Shown: positions 26,167-34,600 of the stretch, piece after piece
How the letters are laid out: every line of letters starts with the position of its first letter
Numbering within the stretch: position 1 is the stretch's first letter
Source of the DNA: Planctomycetota bacterium
Lineage (GTDB): Bacteria; Planctomycetota; OFTM77
DNA: 64,000 bases
Direction: 5' to 3'
NCBI GenBank assembly: GCA_029260795.1
Contig: JAJDCO010000149.1
Span: 1 to 64,000 of the forward strand
Position numbers and translations under genes: made by a program
Notes under the pieces: model-generated
Databases searched by the model: none
Told to the model about the DNA's origin: nothing
The model's input: the letters and a program-made list of their open reading frames with translations, nothing else

Positions 26167-27297
26167 ATGCGGCCGTTCAAGGACCACGATCTGGTCGAGC
26201 CGTTCGAATGTGAGGGCGTCCGCTATGAGACTCTGCCCGTTCACCGGCCGGATGGCGGCGAGGCCGAGGGGCTTCATGCCGTTCGCATCACGCTCGACAA
26301 CCCGAGCCAGCTGAACTCCTACACGACCCCGATGGTCAAGGGCGTCATCCTGGGGATGCGCCGCGCTTCCAACGACCGCGCTTGCGTCGCCGTCGTCTTC
26401 ACCGGCTCGGGAACGCGCGCCTTCTGCACCGGCGGCAACACGGCCGAGTACGCCGAGTACTACGCAGGACATCCCGAGGAGTATCGGCAGTACATGCGCC
26501 TCTTCAACGACATGGTCTCGGGCATCCTGACCTGCGACAAGCCCGTCATCTGCCGGGTCAACGGCATGCGCATCGCCGGCGGTCAGGAGATCGGGATGGC
26601 GTGCGACTTCACCGTCGCCCAAGACCTCGCCAACTTCGGACAGGCGGGCCCTCGGCACGGCTCGGCGCCCGACGGCGGGAGCACCGACTTCTTGCCGCTC
26701 TTCGTCGGCATCGAGGCCGCGATGGCGAGCTGCACGCTGTGCGAGCCGTGGAGTGCTCACAAGGCGCTGCGTCTCGGCCTGCTCACGGACATCGTGCCGG
26801 CGCTCCGCGTCGAGGGACGCCTCGTGCCGAACCCGCTGGTCGAGACTCAAAGGTGGCTCGACGACCGGGGCCGCATCGTGCACGGCGAGCCGCTCGACGG
26901 CGAAGCGCGTTCGCGCGGCAAGGCGTTGCTTCGCAGCGGCGAGGTCGACCTGGGGCCACTCGACGAAGCCGTCGACCGGCTGATCACACAGCTGGCGATG
27001 ACGATGCCGGGCTGCCTCACCAAGACGATCGAGAGCGTGCGCAAGCACAAGCTCGAGCATTGGGATCGCAACCGGGAGTCGAACCGCGCTTGGCTCGGTC
27101 TGAACATGATGAACGAGGGACGCGCCGGATTCCGCGCGTTCCATGAAGGCAGCAAGGCTTGCCGCGAGGCCGACTTTCTCCTGTTGCGCCGGCGTCTGGC
27201 CGAGGGCGCGAGCTGGGGGGACGAGCTGATCGACGAGGTCTTGTCCGCGGCCCACGCGCGTCCGACCCTCGAGTCGGGCGAGCGATCAACGAGCTGA
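26167..27297 (+). CDS. oah: 6-oxocyclohex-1-ene-1-carbonyl-CoA hydrolase (ring-cleaving)
   Basis: A 376-residue crotonase-superfamily enzyme. It would add water and hydrolytically open the ring of 6-oxocyclohex-1-ene-1-carbonyl-CoA to 3-hydroxypimelyl-CoA. Crotonase features are VVFTGSGTRAFCTGGNTAEYAEYY (oxyanion-hole segment) and the second oxyanion loop in VNGMRIAGGQEIGMACDF. The block GQAGPRHGSAPDGGSTDFLP is characteristic of Oah/BamA rather than ordinary enoyl-CoA hydratases. It is longer than typical crotonases (about 260 residues), as expected for Oah. It lies between had and a small GNAT gene in the operon. Confidence 0.92.
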   Translation: MRPFKDHDLVEPFECEGVRYETLPVHRPDGGEAEGLHAVRITLDNPSQLNSYTTPMVKGVILGMRRASNDRACVAVVFTGSGTRAFCTGGNTAEYAEYYAGHPEEYRQYMRLFNDMVSGILTCDKPVICRVNGMRIAGGQEIGMACDFTVAQDLANFGQAGPRHGSAPDGGSTDFLPLFVGIEAAMASCTLCEPWSAHKALRLGLLTDIVPALRVEGRLVPNPLVETQRWLDDRGRIVHGEPLDGEARSRGKALLRSGEVDLGPLDEAVDRLITQLAMTMPGCLTKTIESVRKHKLEHWDRNRESNRAWLGLNMMNEGRAGFRAFHEGSKACREADFLLLRRRLAEGASWGDELIDEVLSAAHARPTLESGERSTS

Positions 27298-27313
27298 CCG
27301 GAAGGAGGACGCG

Positions 27314-27793
27314 GTGGGACGCGCACACATCAACGAGAACGCCACCCGAAAGATCCGGGCGATCCGCCGCCGCGACCTCGAGGCCCTGATCCGAATCGAT
27401 GCCCTGCATACGAGTGAGGACAAGCCCGAGTACTGGCAGCGCGTTCTGCAGCGCTTCGTGGGCGGCCGCTCGCCCGAGCCGCGCTTCGCGCTCGGCGCCT
27501 ACGCCGACGAGCAGCTCGTCGCCTACGTCTTCGGCGAGGTGCGGACCTTCGAGTTCGGCTCGGGTCCGTGTGGCTGGGTCTTCGCAGTGGGTGTTGATCC
27601 CGATTGGGCACGCCGCGGAATCGCGTCCGAGCTGCTGGCCGAGATTCGACGACGCTTCGCTGCAGCCGGCGTCGAGTGCATTCGCACCATGGTGGATCGC
27701 ACGGATGTGGACGTGATGCGCTTGTTCCGCTCCAACGGCTTCGTCGGCGGCCCTTACGTGCAGCTCGAGCTCGGCGCGGAGCCGGCCGAGTAG
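27314..27793 (+). CDS. GNAT-family N-acetyltransferase inside the benzoyl-CoA operon
   Basis: A 159-residue GNAT protein. The acetyl-CoA-binding motif A is visible in FAVGVDPDWARRGIASELLAEIRRRF, with a typical C-terminal DVMRLFRSNGF segment. Start GTG 27314 is preceded by GGAGG. It sits between oah and dch with short spacers, so it is probably co-transcribed with the ring-reduction genes. Its acceptor is unknown. It could acetylate a small aromatic amine or a CoA-ligase lysine; acetylation control of acyl-CoA ligases is known in benzoate-degrading bacteria, but nothing here proves this. A second GNAT occurs at 34033. Confidence 0.85.
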   Translation: MGRAHINENATRKIRAIRRRDLEALIRIDALHTSEDKPEYWQRVLQRFVGGRSPEPRFALGAYADEQLVAYVFGEVRTFEFGSGPCGWVFAVGVDPDWARRGIASELLAEIRRRFAAAGVECIRTMVDRTDVDVMRLFRSNGFVGGPYVQLELGAEPAE

Positions 27794-27817
27794 AACTAGG
27801 CAATAGGAGTGTCGGAG

Positions 27818-28591
27818 ATGTCGAACGAGGGCGTGATTCGAGTCGAACGCTTGGAGGAAGGTGCGTTCTGGCGCGTCATCCTCAACACCCCGAAGGGCAA
27901 CATCCTCGATCAGACGATGATGAACGCCCTCGCCGAGGTCTTTCACGAGGCCCGTGAGACGAGTGGCGTCAAGGCGATCTGCCTCGAAGGCGCCGGCGAT
28001 CACTTCTCGTTCGGTGCCAGCGTTCCGGAGCACCGCAAGGAGCAGGTCGCCGCGATGCTAGCGACCTTCCATGAGCTGGTCCGCCAGGTCTTCTCGGCCT
28101 CGGTGACTTGCCTGGCCGCGGTTCGGGGCCAATGTCTCGGCGGTGGGTTGGAGGTCGTGGCGGCCTGCCACCGCGTCTTCGCGGCACCGAGCGCCCAGCT
28201 CGGTCAACCCGAGATTCGGCTGGGCGTGTTCGCGCCCGTCGCCTCGATCCTGCTGCCCGAGCGCATGGGTCGACCGGCGGCCGAGGACCTGTGCTTGAGC
28301 GGTCGCTCGCTGAATGCTCGAGAGGCCGAGGCGGCCGGGCTGGTCGACGTGATCGCCGAGGATCCGACCCAGGCCGCTCTCGCGTATTTCCAAGAGCATC
28401 TGAAGCCGCATTCCGCGACCGCGCTGCACTTCGCGGTGCGGGCGTTGCGATCGGGATGGTTCGAGCGCGTCTCGGCCGATCTCGATCGACTCGAATCGAT
28501 GTACGTCTCCGAGCTCATGGAGACCCACGACGCCGTAGAAGGGATCGAGGCATTCCTCGCCAAACGACCCCCCGAGTGGAGGAACTCATGA
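27818..28591 (+). CDS. dch: Cyclohexa-1,5-diene-1-carbonyl-CoA hydratase
   Basis: A 257-residue crotonase. It would hydrate cyclohexa-1,5-diene-1-carbonyl-CoA, the product of benzoyl-CoA reductase, to 6-hydroxycyclohex-1-ene-1-carbonyl-CoA. Crotonase signatures are VILNTPKGNILDQTMM, CLEGAGDHFSFGASVPEH and VRGQCLGGGLEVVAACH. The SFGASVPEH oxyanion segment is typical of Dch. ATG 27818 is preferred over GTG 27809 because the AGGAG at 27805-27809 sits 8 bp before it and overlaps the GTG. Its stop overlaps the bcrC start (ATGA), indicating coupling. Confidence 0.9.
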   Translation: MSNEGVIRVERLEEGAFWRVILNTPKGNILDQTMMNALAEVFHEARETSGVKAICLEGAGDHFSFGASVPEHRKEQVAAMLATFHELVRQVFSASVTCLAAVRGQCLGGGLEVVAACHRVFAAPSAQLGQPEIRLGVFAPVASILLPERMGRPAAEDLCLSGRSLNAREAEAAGLVDVIAEDPTQAALAYFQEHLKPHSATALHFAVRALRSGWFERVSADLDRLESMYVSELMETHDAVEGIEAFLAKRPPEWRNS

Positions 28592-29760
28592 TCGCTTCCT
28601 CGGTCTCGACCCTGGTCGAGCGCGCCGAAGCCCTGTGCCGCGACCTTCGACTGCAATCGGTCCGGGACTGGAAGGCGCGCACCGGCGGCTTGGCCATCGG
28701 CTACCTGCCGGTGTACGTGCCGCGAGAGCTGCTGGTGGCTCAAGGGATCCTGCCCGTCGGTCTGATGGGCGCGGGCGCCGATCTCGAGATCATCCGCGGC
28801 GACGCCTACTACCAATCGTACATCTGCCATCTGCCGCGTAGCACGATCGAGATGGGGCTGGACGGAAGCCTCGATTGCCTGGACGGGCTGCTCTTTCCCG
28901 CCATCTGCGACGTGATCCGCAACCTGTCGGGCATGTGGCAGATGCTGTTCCCCGACAAGTACGCGCACTACCTCGACCTGCCGCAGAACTTCGACCGGGA
29001 GCTCGGAGGCCGCTTCTATCGGGACGAGCTCGAGACGATCGCCCGCGACCTGGCGGCGCGCGGCGCGAGCGCACCGACACCGGAGTCGCTGCGCGAAGCG
29101 ATCGTCCTCTACAACGAGAACCGCGCGGTCGTCCGATCGCTCTACGAGCTGCGCGCCGCCGAGCCGTGGAAGATCCCGACCTGGGAGCTCTACGTCGTGC
29201 TGCGAGCCGGGCTCGTGCTGCCGGTCACCGAGCACACGACCTTGCTCGAGGCCTATCGCGAGGCGGCCCTCGCCGACACGACTCGACTGCCGATGGATCA
29301 GGCGCGCGTCGTGTTGACCGGCTCGTTCTGCGAGCAGCCGCCGCTGGGGCTGCTCAAGACGCTCGAGCGCGCGGGCTGCTACATCGTCGACGACGACTTC
29401 ATCCAGGTGCTGCGATGGATCCGAAGTGACGTCCCGGTCGAGGGTGATCCGCTCGAGAACCTGGTCAACAGCCTGCTCGACGACGCGATCGCTTCGCCCA
29501 CGCGCTACTCCGATCAGGATGAGGTCGGCGGAGAGCTGGTCGAGCGCGTGCAGCGTCGGCAGGCCGAGGGCGTGCTGTTCTGCGCGCCCAGCTTCTGTGA
29601 TCCCGCGCTCTTGGATCAGCCGATGGCGGTGGCCGCCGTCGAGCGCCGCGGCATCCCGTGGACCAGCTTCAAGTACAGCGAGAACTCCGGGCAGTTCCAG
29701 GTGATTCGCGAGCAAGCGGGCACCTTCGCCGATTCCATCAAGCTCTGGAGCGAAGCATGA
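28588..29760 (+). CDS. bcrC: Benzoyl-CoA reductase subunit gamma (BcrC)
   Basis: A 390-residue subunit of the ATP-dependent class I benzoyl-CoA reductase, of the 2-hydroxyacyl-CoA dehydratase-like family. With BcrB it forms the substrate-reducing module that carries [4Fe-4S] clusters and binds benzoyl-CoA. Candidate ligand cysteines stand in SYICHLP, FPAICDV, TGSFCEQPP and FCAPSFCDP. GTGGAGG precedes ATG 28588, which overlaps the dch stop; a longer frame to 28108 lies entirely over dch and is rejected. It is translationally coupled to bcrB by ATGA. Confidence 0.92.
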   Translation: MIASSVSTLVERAEALCRDLRLQSVRDWKARTGGLAIGYLPVYVPRELLVAQGILPVGLMGAGADLEIIRGDAYYQSYICHLPRSTIEMGLDGSLDCLDGLLFPAICDVIRNLSGMWQMLFPDKYAHYLDLPQNFDRELGGRFYRDELETIARDLAARGASAPTPESLREAIVLYNENRAVVRSLYELRAAEPWKIPTWELYVVLRAGLVLPVTEHTTLLEAYREAALADTTRLPMDQARVVLTGSFCEQPPLGLLKTLERAGCYIVDDDFIQVLRWIRSDVPVEGDPLENLVNSLLDDAIASPTRYSDQDEVGGELVERVQRRQAEGVLFCAPSFCDPALLDQPMAVAAVERRGIPWTSFKYSENSGQFQVIREQAGTFADSIKLWSEA

Positions 29761-31052
29761 AACCTCTCGACACCACCGTCGTCGACGTGCTCAAGGACGG
29801 CAGCCAGATCCGTCAGAAGCAGATGATCGCCGATCACTACGCTCGCCTCGCCCGCGCTCGGGAGACCGGCGAGAAGTGCGTCTACACTTACGTGCCCGGT
29901 AACCTCACCGAGCTCATCCGGGGCTTCGACCTGCTGCCGGTGCTTCCCGAGATCAATGCACTCCAGTCGGGCATGCGGGGCAAGTCGCGCGACTACATCG
30001 CCCGGGCCGAGAAGGAAGGCCACTCCGAGGACGTCTGTACCTACGTGAAGTGTGATATCGGCATGAAGCGGTCGGGCAACATCGGGCCGACCGGCGAGCG
30101 ACTGCCGGATCCCGATCTGCTGCTGCTCTCGTACACCGGCTGCTTCACGTTCCTCAAGTGGTTCGAGCTGCTGCGCGAGGAGTACGACTGCCCGGTCGCG
30201 ATGCTGCACGTGCCGTATCAAGGCGACGGGAAGATCACCGACTCGATGCGACGCTATGTCGTCGATCAGCTTCGCGACAAGATCATCCCCGCGCTCGAGG
30301 AGGCCTCGGGCAAGGCGTTCGATCTGGACCGGCTCCGCGAGAGCCTGGCCCGCTCGGCCCAGGCCGAAGATGACCTGGTCTGGGTGCTGCAATCGGCCAA
30401 GAACGTGCCGTCTCCGATCGATGCCTACTTCGGCGGTGTGTACTACATCGGCCCGATCTTCACGGCCTTCCGGGGCATGCCCGAAGCCGTCGACTACTAT
30501 CGCGAGCTCCGGGCCGAGATCGAGCAGCGCTTGGAGCGAGGGCAAGGACCGGTCACGCCCGACGGCGAGCTCGAGAGCGAGCGCTTTCGCGTGGTCGTCG
30601 AAGGGCCGCCGAACTGGACGAGCTTTCGCCAGTTCTGGAAGATGTTCGCCGATGAAGGCGCCGTCGTCGTCGCCTCGACCTACACCAAGGTCGGTGGCGT
30701 CTACGACAACGGCTTCCGGCACGATCCCGATCGCCCGCTCGAGTCGCTCGCCGAGTACTGCCTCGGTTGCTACACGAACCTGAGCCTGCCGACGCGCGTC
30801 GAGATGATCTCTCGCTACGTGCAGGACTATCGCGCCGACGGGTTTCTCATCAACTCGGTGAAGAGCTGCAACTCGTTCAGCGCCGGGCAGCTCATGATCC
30901 TGCGCGAGGTGGAGAAGCGCACGGGCCGCCCGGGCGGCTTCATCGAGAGCGACCTCGTCGATCCCCGCTACTTCTCGGCGTCCAACATCAAGAACCGGCT
31001 CGAGTCGTACTTCCAGATGATCGAGCAGAAGCGCGCCGGCGGAGGTCAATGA
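29757..31052 (+). CDS. bcrB: Benzoyl-CoA reductase subunit beta (BcrB)
   Basis: A 431-residue subunit, the larger partner of BcrC in the reductase module, also of the HgdB/2-hydroxyacyl-CoA dehydratase-like family. Conserved cysteines are visible in LLSYTGCFTFLKWF, YCLGCYTNLSLPTR and SVKSCNSFSAGQ. ATG 29757 overlaps the bcrC stop, so the frame's upstream extension to 29658 is ignored. Its stop overlaps the bcrA start region. The four-subunit arrangement and the flanking had/oah/dch genes make an ordinary 2-hydroxyacyl-CoA dehydratase unlikely. Confidence 0.92.
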   Translation: MKPLDTTVVDVLKDGSQIRQKQMIADHYARLARARETGEKCVYTYVPGNLTELIRGFDLLPVLPEINALQSGMRGKSRDYIARAEKEGHSEDVCTYVKCDIGMKRSGNIGPTGERLPDPDLLLLSYTGCFTFLKWFELLREEYDCPVAMLHVPYQGDGKITDSMRRYVVDQLRDKIIPALEEASGKAFDLDRLRESLARSAQAEDDLVWVLQSAKNVPSPIDAYFGGVYYIGPIFTAFRGMPEAVDYYRELRAEIEQRLERGQGPVTPDGELESERFRVVVEGPPNWTSFRQFWKMFADEGAVVVASTYTKVGGVYDNGFRHDPDRPLESLAEYCLGCYTNLSLPTRVEMISRYVQDYRADGFLINSVKSCNSFSAGQLMILREVEKRTGRPGGFIESDLVDPRYFSASNIKNRLESYFQMIEQKRAGGGQ

Positions 31053-32323
31053 TGGAGTACTGCGTCGGCATCGATCTCGGCTCGACGACCACCAAGGCCG
31101 TCATCATCGATTGTCAGGAGCGTCTGATCGGGCGCGGCATCACCAACAGCCGCAGCAACTACGACGTCGCGTGCCAGATCGCGCTCGACGAGGCGCTGAT
31201 CAGTGCGCGCTTCGGCCTGATCGAAGGAAACCTGAAGCAGGGGCACGAGCGCCTCGAGCCGCTCGAGCGTGGCTTCCGGCGCCAGCAGTACCTCCACCAG
31301 CTCGACACGCTCAGCCGGATCCTCGTCGGGCTCGCCGGCTCGGGTGCTGCCGCCGGCTTCCTCGATCGCATCGTCGACGACATGCGATTGGAGTCGACGG
31401 CACTCTTCGGCCCCGAGGGCAACCGCAAGAGCGACTTCTTCCGGGACCTGGCTGGCAGCCGATACCTCAGCCTGGCCGAGCGTTTCGCTCGCGAGGACGG
31501 CGCTTGCTTCGAGGCGTTGGCCGGTCTGTACGACAAGGCGATCCTCGAGGTCGAGAACACCGCCGGCGCGGCCGGCAGCTTCGAGGAGTGCTTGCGCGAC
31601 GCGGTCGCGGACGTCCCGGGTGACGTCGAGGATCTGCGCCGCGCGGTCGAGCAGGCGGTCGCGATCGAGCTGGTCCAGGTCGGCAGCGTCGGCACGGGCT
31701 ACGGCCGTCAACGGCTGCCGTTTCCCGAGGGACAGATCCGATCGGAGATCCTGTGCCACGGGCTCGGAGCGCACGCGATGTTCCCGGCCACCCGCACCGT
31801 GCTCGACATCGGCGGCCAGGACACCAAGGCGATTCAGGTCGATGATCAGGGCATCGTCACCTCGTTCCAGATGAACGATCGGTGTGCGGCCGGCTGCGGG
31901 CGCTATCTCGGCTACATCGCCGACGAGATGAACCTCGGCCTGCACGAGCTGGGGCCGCTCGCCGAGCAATCGCAGCGACCGGTACGCATCAACTCGACCT
32001 GCACCGTCTTTGCCGGTGCCGAGCTGCGGGAGCGGCTGTCGCTCGGCGAGAAGCGCGAGGACATCCTGGCCGGCCTGCATCGAGCGATCATCCTGAGAGC
32101 GATGTCGCTCCTGGCCCGCTCCGGTGGTGTGAATGACGAGTTCACCTTCACGGGTGGGGTCGCCAAGAACCCGGCGGCGGTCGGGGCCCTCGCGCAGCTC
32201 GTGCAGGACAACTATGGCGAGCGGACACTCAACATCTCGCCGGACTCGATCTACACCGGTGCACTCGGAGCGGCCCTGTTCGCACATCGCGGGAGTCGGG
32301 CGCCGGTCGGGTCGGTCGAGTGA
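31052..32323 (+). CDS. bcrA: Benzoyl-CoA reductase ATPase subunit alpha (BcrA)
   Basis: A 423-residue ASKHA-fold ATPase that couples ATP hydrolysis to low-potential electron transfer into BcrBC. The phosphate-binding loop GIDLGSTTTKAVI lies at the N-terminus. The bridging [4Fe-4S] cluster ligands are probably in DRCAAGCGRYLGY and STCTVFAGAEL. Compared with BcrD it carries an insertion of about 135 residues after the first ATP-binding segment, the mark of the Thauera-type Bcr ATPase rather than the Azoarcus Bzd type. There are two ATGs in tandem (31049, 31052). The second has GGAGG 6 bp upstream and is preferred; the first would be only 3 bp away. Confidence 0.92.
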   Translation: MEYCVGIDLGSTTTKAVIIDCQERLIGRGITNSRSNYDVACQIALDEALISARFGLIEGNLKQGHERLEPLERGFRRQQYLHQLDTLSRILVGLAGSGAAAGFLDRIVDDMRLESTALFGPEGNRKSDFFRDLAGSRYLSLAERFAREDGACFEALAGLYDKAILEVENTAGAAGSFEECLRDAVADVPGDVEDLRRAVEQAVAIELVQVGSVGTGYGRQRLPFPEGQIRSEILCHGLGAHAMFPATRTVLDIGGQDTKAIQVDDQGIVTSFQMNDRCAAGCGRYLGYIADEMNLGLHELGPLAEQSQRPVRINSTCTVFAGAELRERLSLGEKREDILAGLHRAIILRAMSLLARSGGVNDEFTFTGGVAKNPAAVGALAQLVQDNYGERTLNISPDSIYTGALGAALFAHRGSRAPVGSVE

Positions 32324-32357
32324 GGACGGGACCGAGGGTACTTTCGAGGAGCAAACG

Positions 32358-33227
32358 ATGAGCAAGTCCCGAGACGAGATGCTCACGGCCGGGATCGATG
32401 TCGGTTCGTCGTCCGTGAAGGTCGCGATCGTCGCCAGTGACGAAGCAGGAGAGGCGCGGCTCCTCGGTACCGCGCACGAGCGTGTTCGACGCCGCGATGC
32501 CGTCGACGTCGCGACCGGTCTCTTCGAGACGGCGTTATCAGAGGCCGGGCTCGGCCGCGGCGACCTCGGATACATCGCGACGACCGGCGAAGGCGAGATC
32601 GTCGCCTTTCGAACGGGCCACTTCTACGGCATGACGACGCACGCGCGCGGTGGTCTGTTTCTCGAGCCGCGGGCGCGGGCCATCATCGATGTAGGAGCCT
32701 TGCACACGCGGGCGGTGCTGATGGACGAGCGCGCCAAGGTGCTCGGCTACCGCATGACGAGTCAGTGCGCCTCCGGCTCCGGCCAGTTCCTCGAGAACAT
32801 CGGGCGCTACCTCGGTGTGACTCTCGAGGAGATCGGTCGCCTCTCGCTCGAGGCGGACGAGCCCGAGCAGTGCTCGTCGATCTGCGCCGTCCTCGCCGAG
32901 ACCGACGTCATCAACATGGTCTCGCGCAACATTGCGATCCCGAACATCCTGAAGGGCATTCATCTCTCGATGGCGGGGCGGTACGTGAAGCTGCTCCTGG
33001 CGGCCGGTGCACGGGACGTCGTTCTGGTCACGGGTGGGCTCGCCTCCGACGTCGGCCTACTCGAAGCCATGCGCGAGGTGACGACGGAGCAGGGCGCCGA
33101 GCTCGAGATCCTGGCGCATGCCGATTCGGTGCAGGCCGGTGCGATCGGCGCGGCCATCTGGGGGGCGTTTCGCGCGCGCAAGCTCGCGCGACAGGGCATG
33201 GTCTTCGATGCGGGAGCTCTCACGTGA
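32358..33227 (+). CDS. bcrD: Benzoyl-CoA reductase ATPase subunit delta (BcrD)
   Basis: A 289-residue ASKHA ATPase that pairs with BcrA. ATP-binding GIDVGSSSVKVAIV starts at about residue 12. The cluster-bearing CASGSGQFLENI and the downstream Cys in CSSICAVLAETDV match the activator family. GAGGAG precedes ATG 32358. It is the fourth of the bcrCBAD genes, and its stop overlaps the GTG start of the following dehydrogenase. No ferredoxin gene follows, although the enzyme needs a low-potential ferredoxin as donor. Confidence 0.92.
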   Translation: MSKSRDEMLTAGIDVGSSSVKVAIVASDEAGEARLLGTAHERVRRRDAVDVATGLFETALSEAGLGRGDLGYIATTGEGEIVAFRTGHFYGMTTHARGGLFLEPRARAIIDVGALHTRAVLMDERAKVLGYRMTSQCASGSGQFLENIGRYLGVTLEEIGRLSLEADEPEQCSSICAVLAETDVINMVSRNIAIPNILKGIHLSMAGRYVKLLLAAGARDVVLVTGGLASDVGLLEAMREVTTEQGAELEILAHADSVQAGAIGAAIWGAFRARKLARQGMVFDAGALT

Positions 33228-33970
33228 GCCGTTTCGAGAGCTTGGCGCAGAGGCTCTCCCTCGAGGGCCGAATCGTTCTGGTCACGGGCGCGGCCGGTGG
33301 CATCGGTCGATGCGTCGTCGAGACGCTGGCCGATGCCGGCGCGCGCGTCGTCGCGGTCGACCGACCGGGGGTCGAGATGCCGGCGAGCGCCGAGGTCTGC
33401 TTCGAGGCCGATCTCTCCAACGCGAGCGCGGTGCGGCACGTCGTTGGCGCGACCCTCGAGCGGGTGGGCGGCTTGGACTGCGTCGCCCACGCGGCGGGAA
33501 TCACCCGGGACTCGGTGCTCTGGAAGATGGACGAGGCGGCCTGGGACGAAGTGATCGAGACCAACCTCAGCTCGGGCTTCCACCTGCTCAAGGCGGTCGT
33601 CCCGATCCTGAGAGAGCGCGGCCGAGGGTCGATCGTGCTCTTCGCATCGATCAACGGGGAGCGCGGGAAGTTCGGGCAGGTGAACTACTCGGCGAGCAAG
33701 GCGGGCGTGATCGCACTGGCTCGCACCTCGGCTCGGGAGGTCGGGCGGTTCGGGATCCGTGTCAACGCCGTCTCGCCCGGCTTTATTCGCACCCCGATGA
33801 CAGCCGACCTCTCGAAAGAGGTCTTGGACGACGCGATCGCGGAGACGGCGCTCGGTCGCCTGGGGGAGCCGCGCGACATCGCGGATGCCGTCTTGTTCCT
33901 GTGCTCGGAGCTGAGTCGCCACATCACCGGACAGGTGCTGCGCGTCGACGGCGGTCAGCTCATGTCGTGA
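33224..33970 (+). CDS. Short-chain dehydrogenase/reductase (FabG-like)
   Basis: A 248-residue SDR. The NAD(P)-binding TGAAGGIG motif is near residue 20. The catalytic Ser is in LFASINGE and the Tyr-Lys pair in NYSASKAG, and the C-terminus ends RVDGGQLMS. GTG 33224 overlaps the bcrD stop, so it is coupled to the reductase genes. It may oxidise a 3-hydroxyacyl-CoA such as 3-hydroxypimelyl-CoA, the product of Oah. This is inferred from position only; acyl-carrier-protein reductase activity is equally compatible with the sequence. Confidence 0.85.
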   Translation: MSRFESLAQRLSLEGRIVLVTGAAGGIGRCVVETLADAGARVVAVDRPGVEMPASAEVCFEADLSNASAVRHVVGATLERVGGLDCVAHAAGITRDSVLWKMDEAAWDEVIETNLSSGFHLLKAVVPILRERGRGSIVLFASINGERGKFGQVNYSASKAGVIALARTSAREVGRFGIRVNAVSPGFIRTPMTADLSKEVLDDAIAETALGRLGEPRDIADAVLFLCSELSRHITGQVLRVDGGQLMS

Positions 33971-34032
33971 CAGAGTGCGGGTGAATGGTCGACTTTCAGA
34001 CCGTCTTCAAATCCAGTGTCGGAGGAATCAAC

Positions 34033-34500
34033 ATGGCGAGCCTGGAGAGCGAGACCGTCCGCGTACGGCGGCTGCAGCCCGACGACCTGAAGGCGGTCAC
34101 GGAGCTAGACGCGAAGATCACCGGTCGACGCCGCGAGGAGTACTTCCGACGCAAGCTCGATCAGGCCTTGCGGGACACGGGGATCGAGATCTCCCTCGCG
34201 GCCGAGTTGGACGGGGTCTTCACCGGGTTCTTGTTGGCCCGTGTGTACTACGGAGAGTTCGGATCGGCCGAGCGAGTCGCCATGCTGGACACGTTGGGCG
34301 TGCATCCCGACTTTCGAGGGCGTGGTGTCGGCCGATCGCTTCTCGATCAGCTGCGCACGAATCTGCTCGGGCTCGGGATTCACGGCTTGCAGACGGAGGT
34401 GAGCTGGGAGGACCAGGCGCTGCTCTCGTTCTTCCATCACGAGGGCTTTCAGCCCGCGCCGCGCCTCTGCTTGGACCTCGTGCTCGAGCACCGGTCCTGA
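34033..34500 (+). CDS. GNAT acetyltransferase, BadL-like by context
   Basis: A 155-residue GNAT protein. Motif A reads LDTLGVHPDFRGRGVGRSLLDQL. GGAGGA stands 7 bp before ATG 34033, which is preferred to the upstream ATG at 33985. In Rhodopseudomonas palustris the GNAT BadL acetylates aminobenzoates and thereby affects the Rrf2 repressor BadM. Here the GNAT lies next to an Rrf2 gene and the bcr operon in the same way. Orthology is not established from sequence. Confidence 0.78.
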   Translation: MASLESETVRVRRLQPDDLKAVTELDAKITGRRREEYFRRKLDQALRDTGIEISLAAELDGVFTGFLLARVYYGEFGSAERVAMLDTLGVHPDFRGRGVGRSLLDQLRTNLLGLGIHGLQTEVSWEDQALLSFFHHEGFQPAPRLCLDLVLEHRS

Positions 34501-34531
34501 TCTCGGACGCTTCTCGGTCGCGCGGGATTGC

Positions 34532-34559
34532 TTGCGTCGGGCTCGGGATGCGCCAGAAT
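34532..34559 (+). promoter_or_regulatory. Promoter of the Rrf2 regulator
   Basis: TTGCGT (34532-34537) and CAGAAT (34554-34559) are separated by 16 bp, about 40 bp upstream of the regulator start. Confidence 0.4.
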
Positions 34560-34600
34560 GACGACGTCACACCCAGCTCCGAGACGGACGATCACCGCGC

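Noticed and set aside
28108..28587. N-terminal extension of bcrC
   Set aside because: It overlaps dch completely in another frame; the SD at 28579-28583 and ATGA overlap set the start at 28588.
28760..32323. 2-hydroxyacyl-CoA dehydratase with activator instead of benzoyl-CoA reductase
   Set aside because: The two related families share folds, but four bcr subunits, the long BcrA insert and adjacent had, oah and dch point to benzoyl-CoA reductase.
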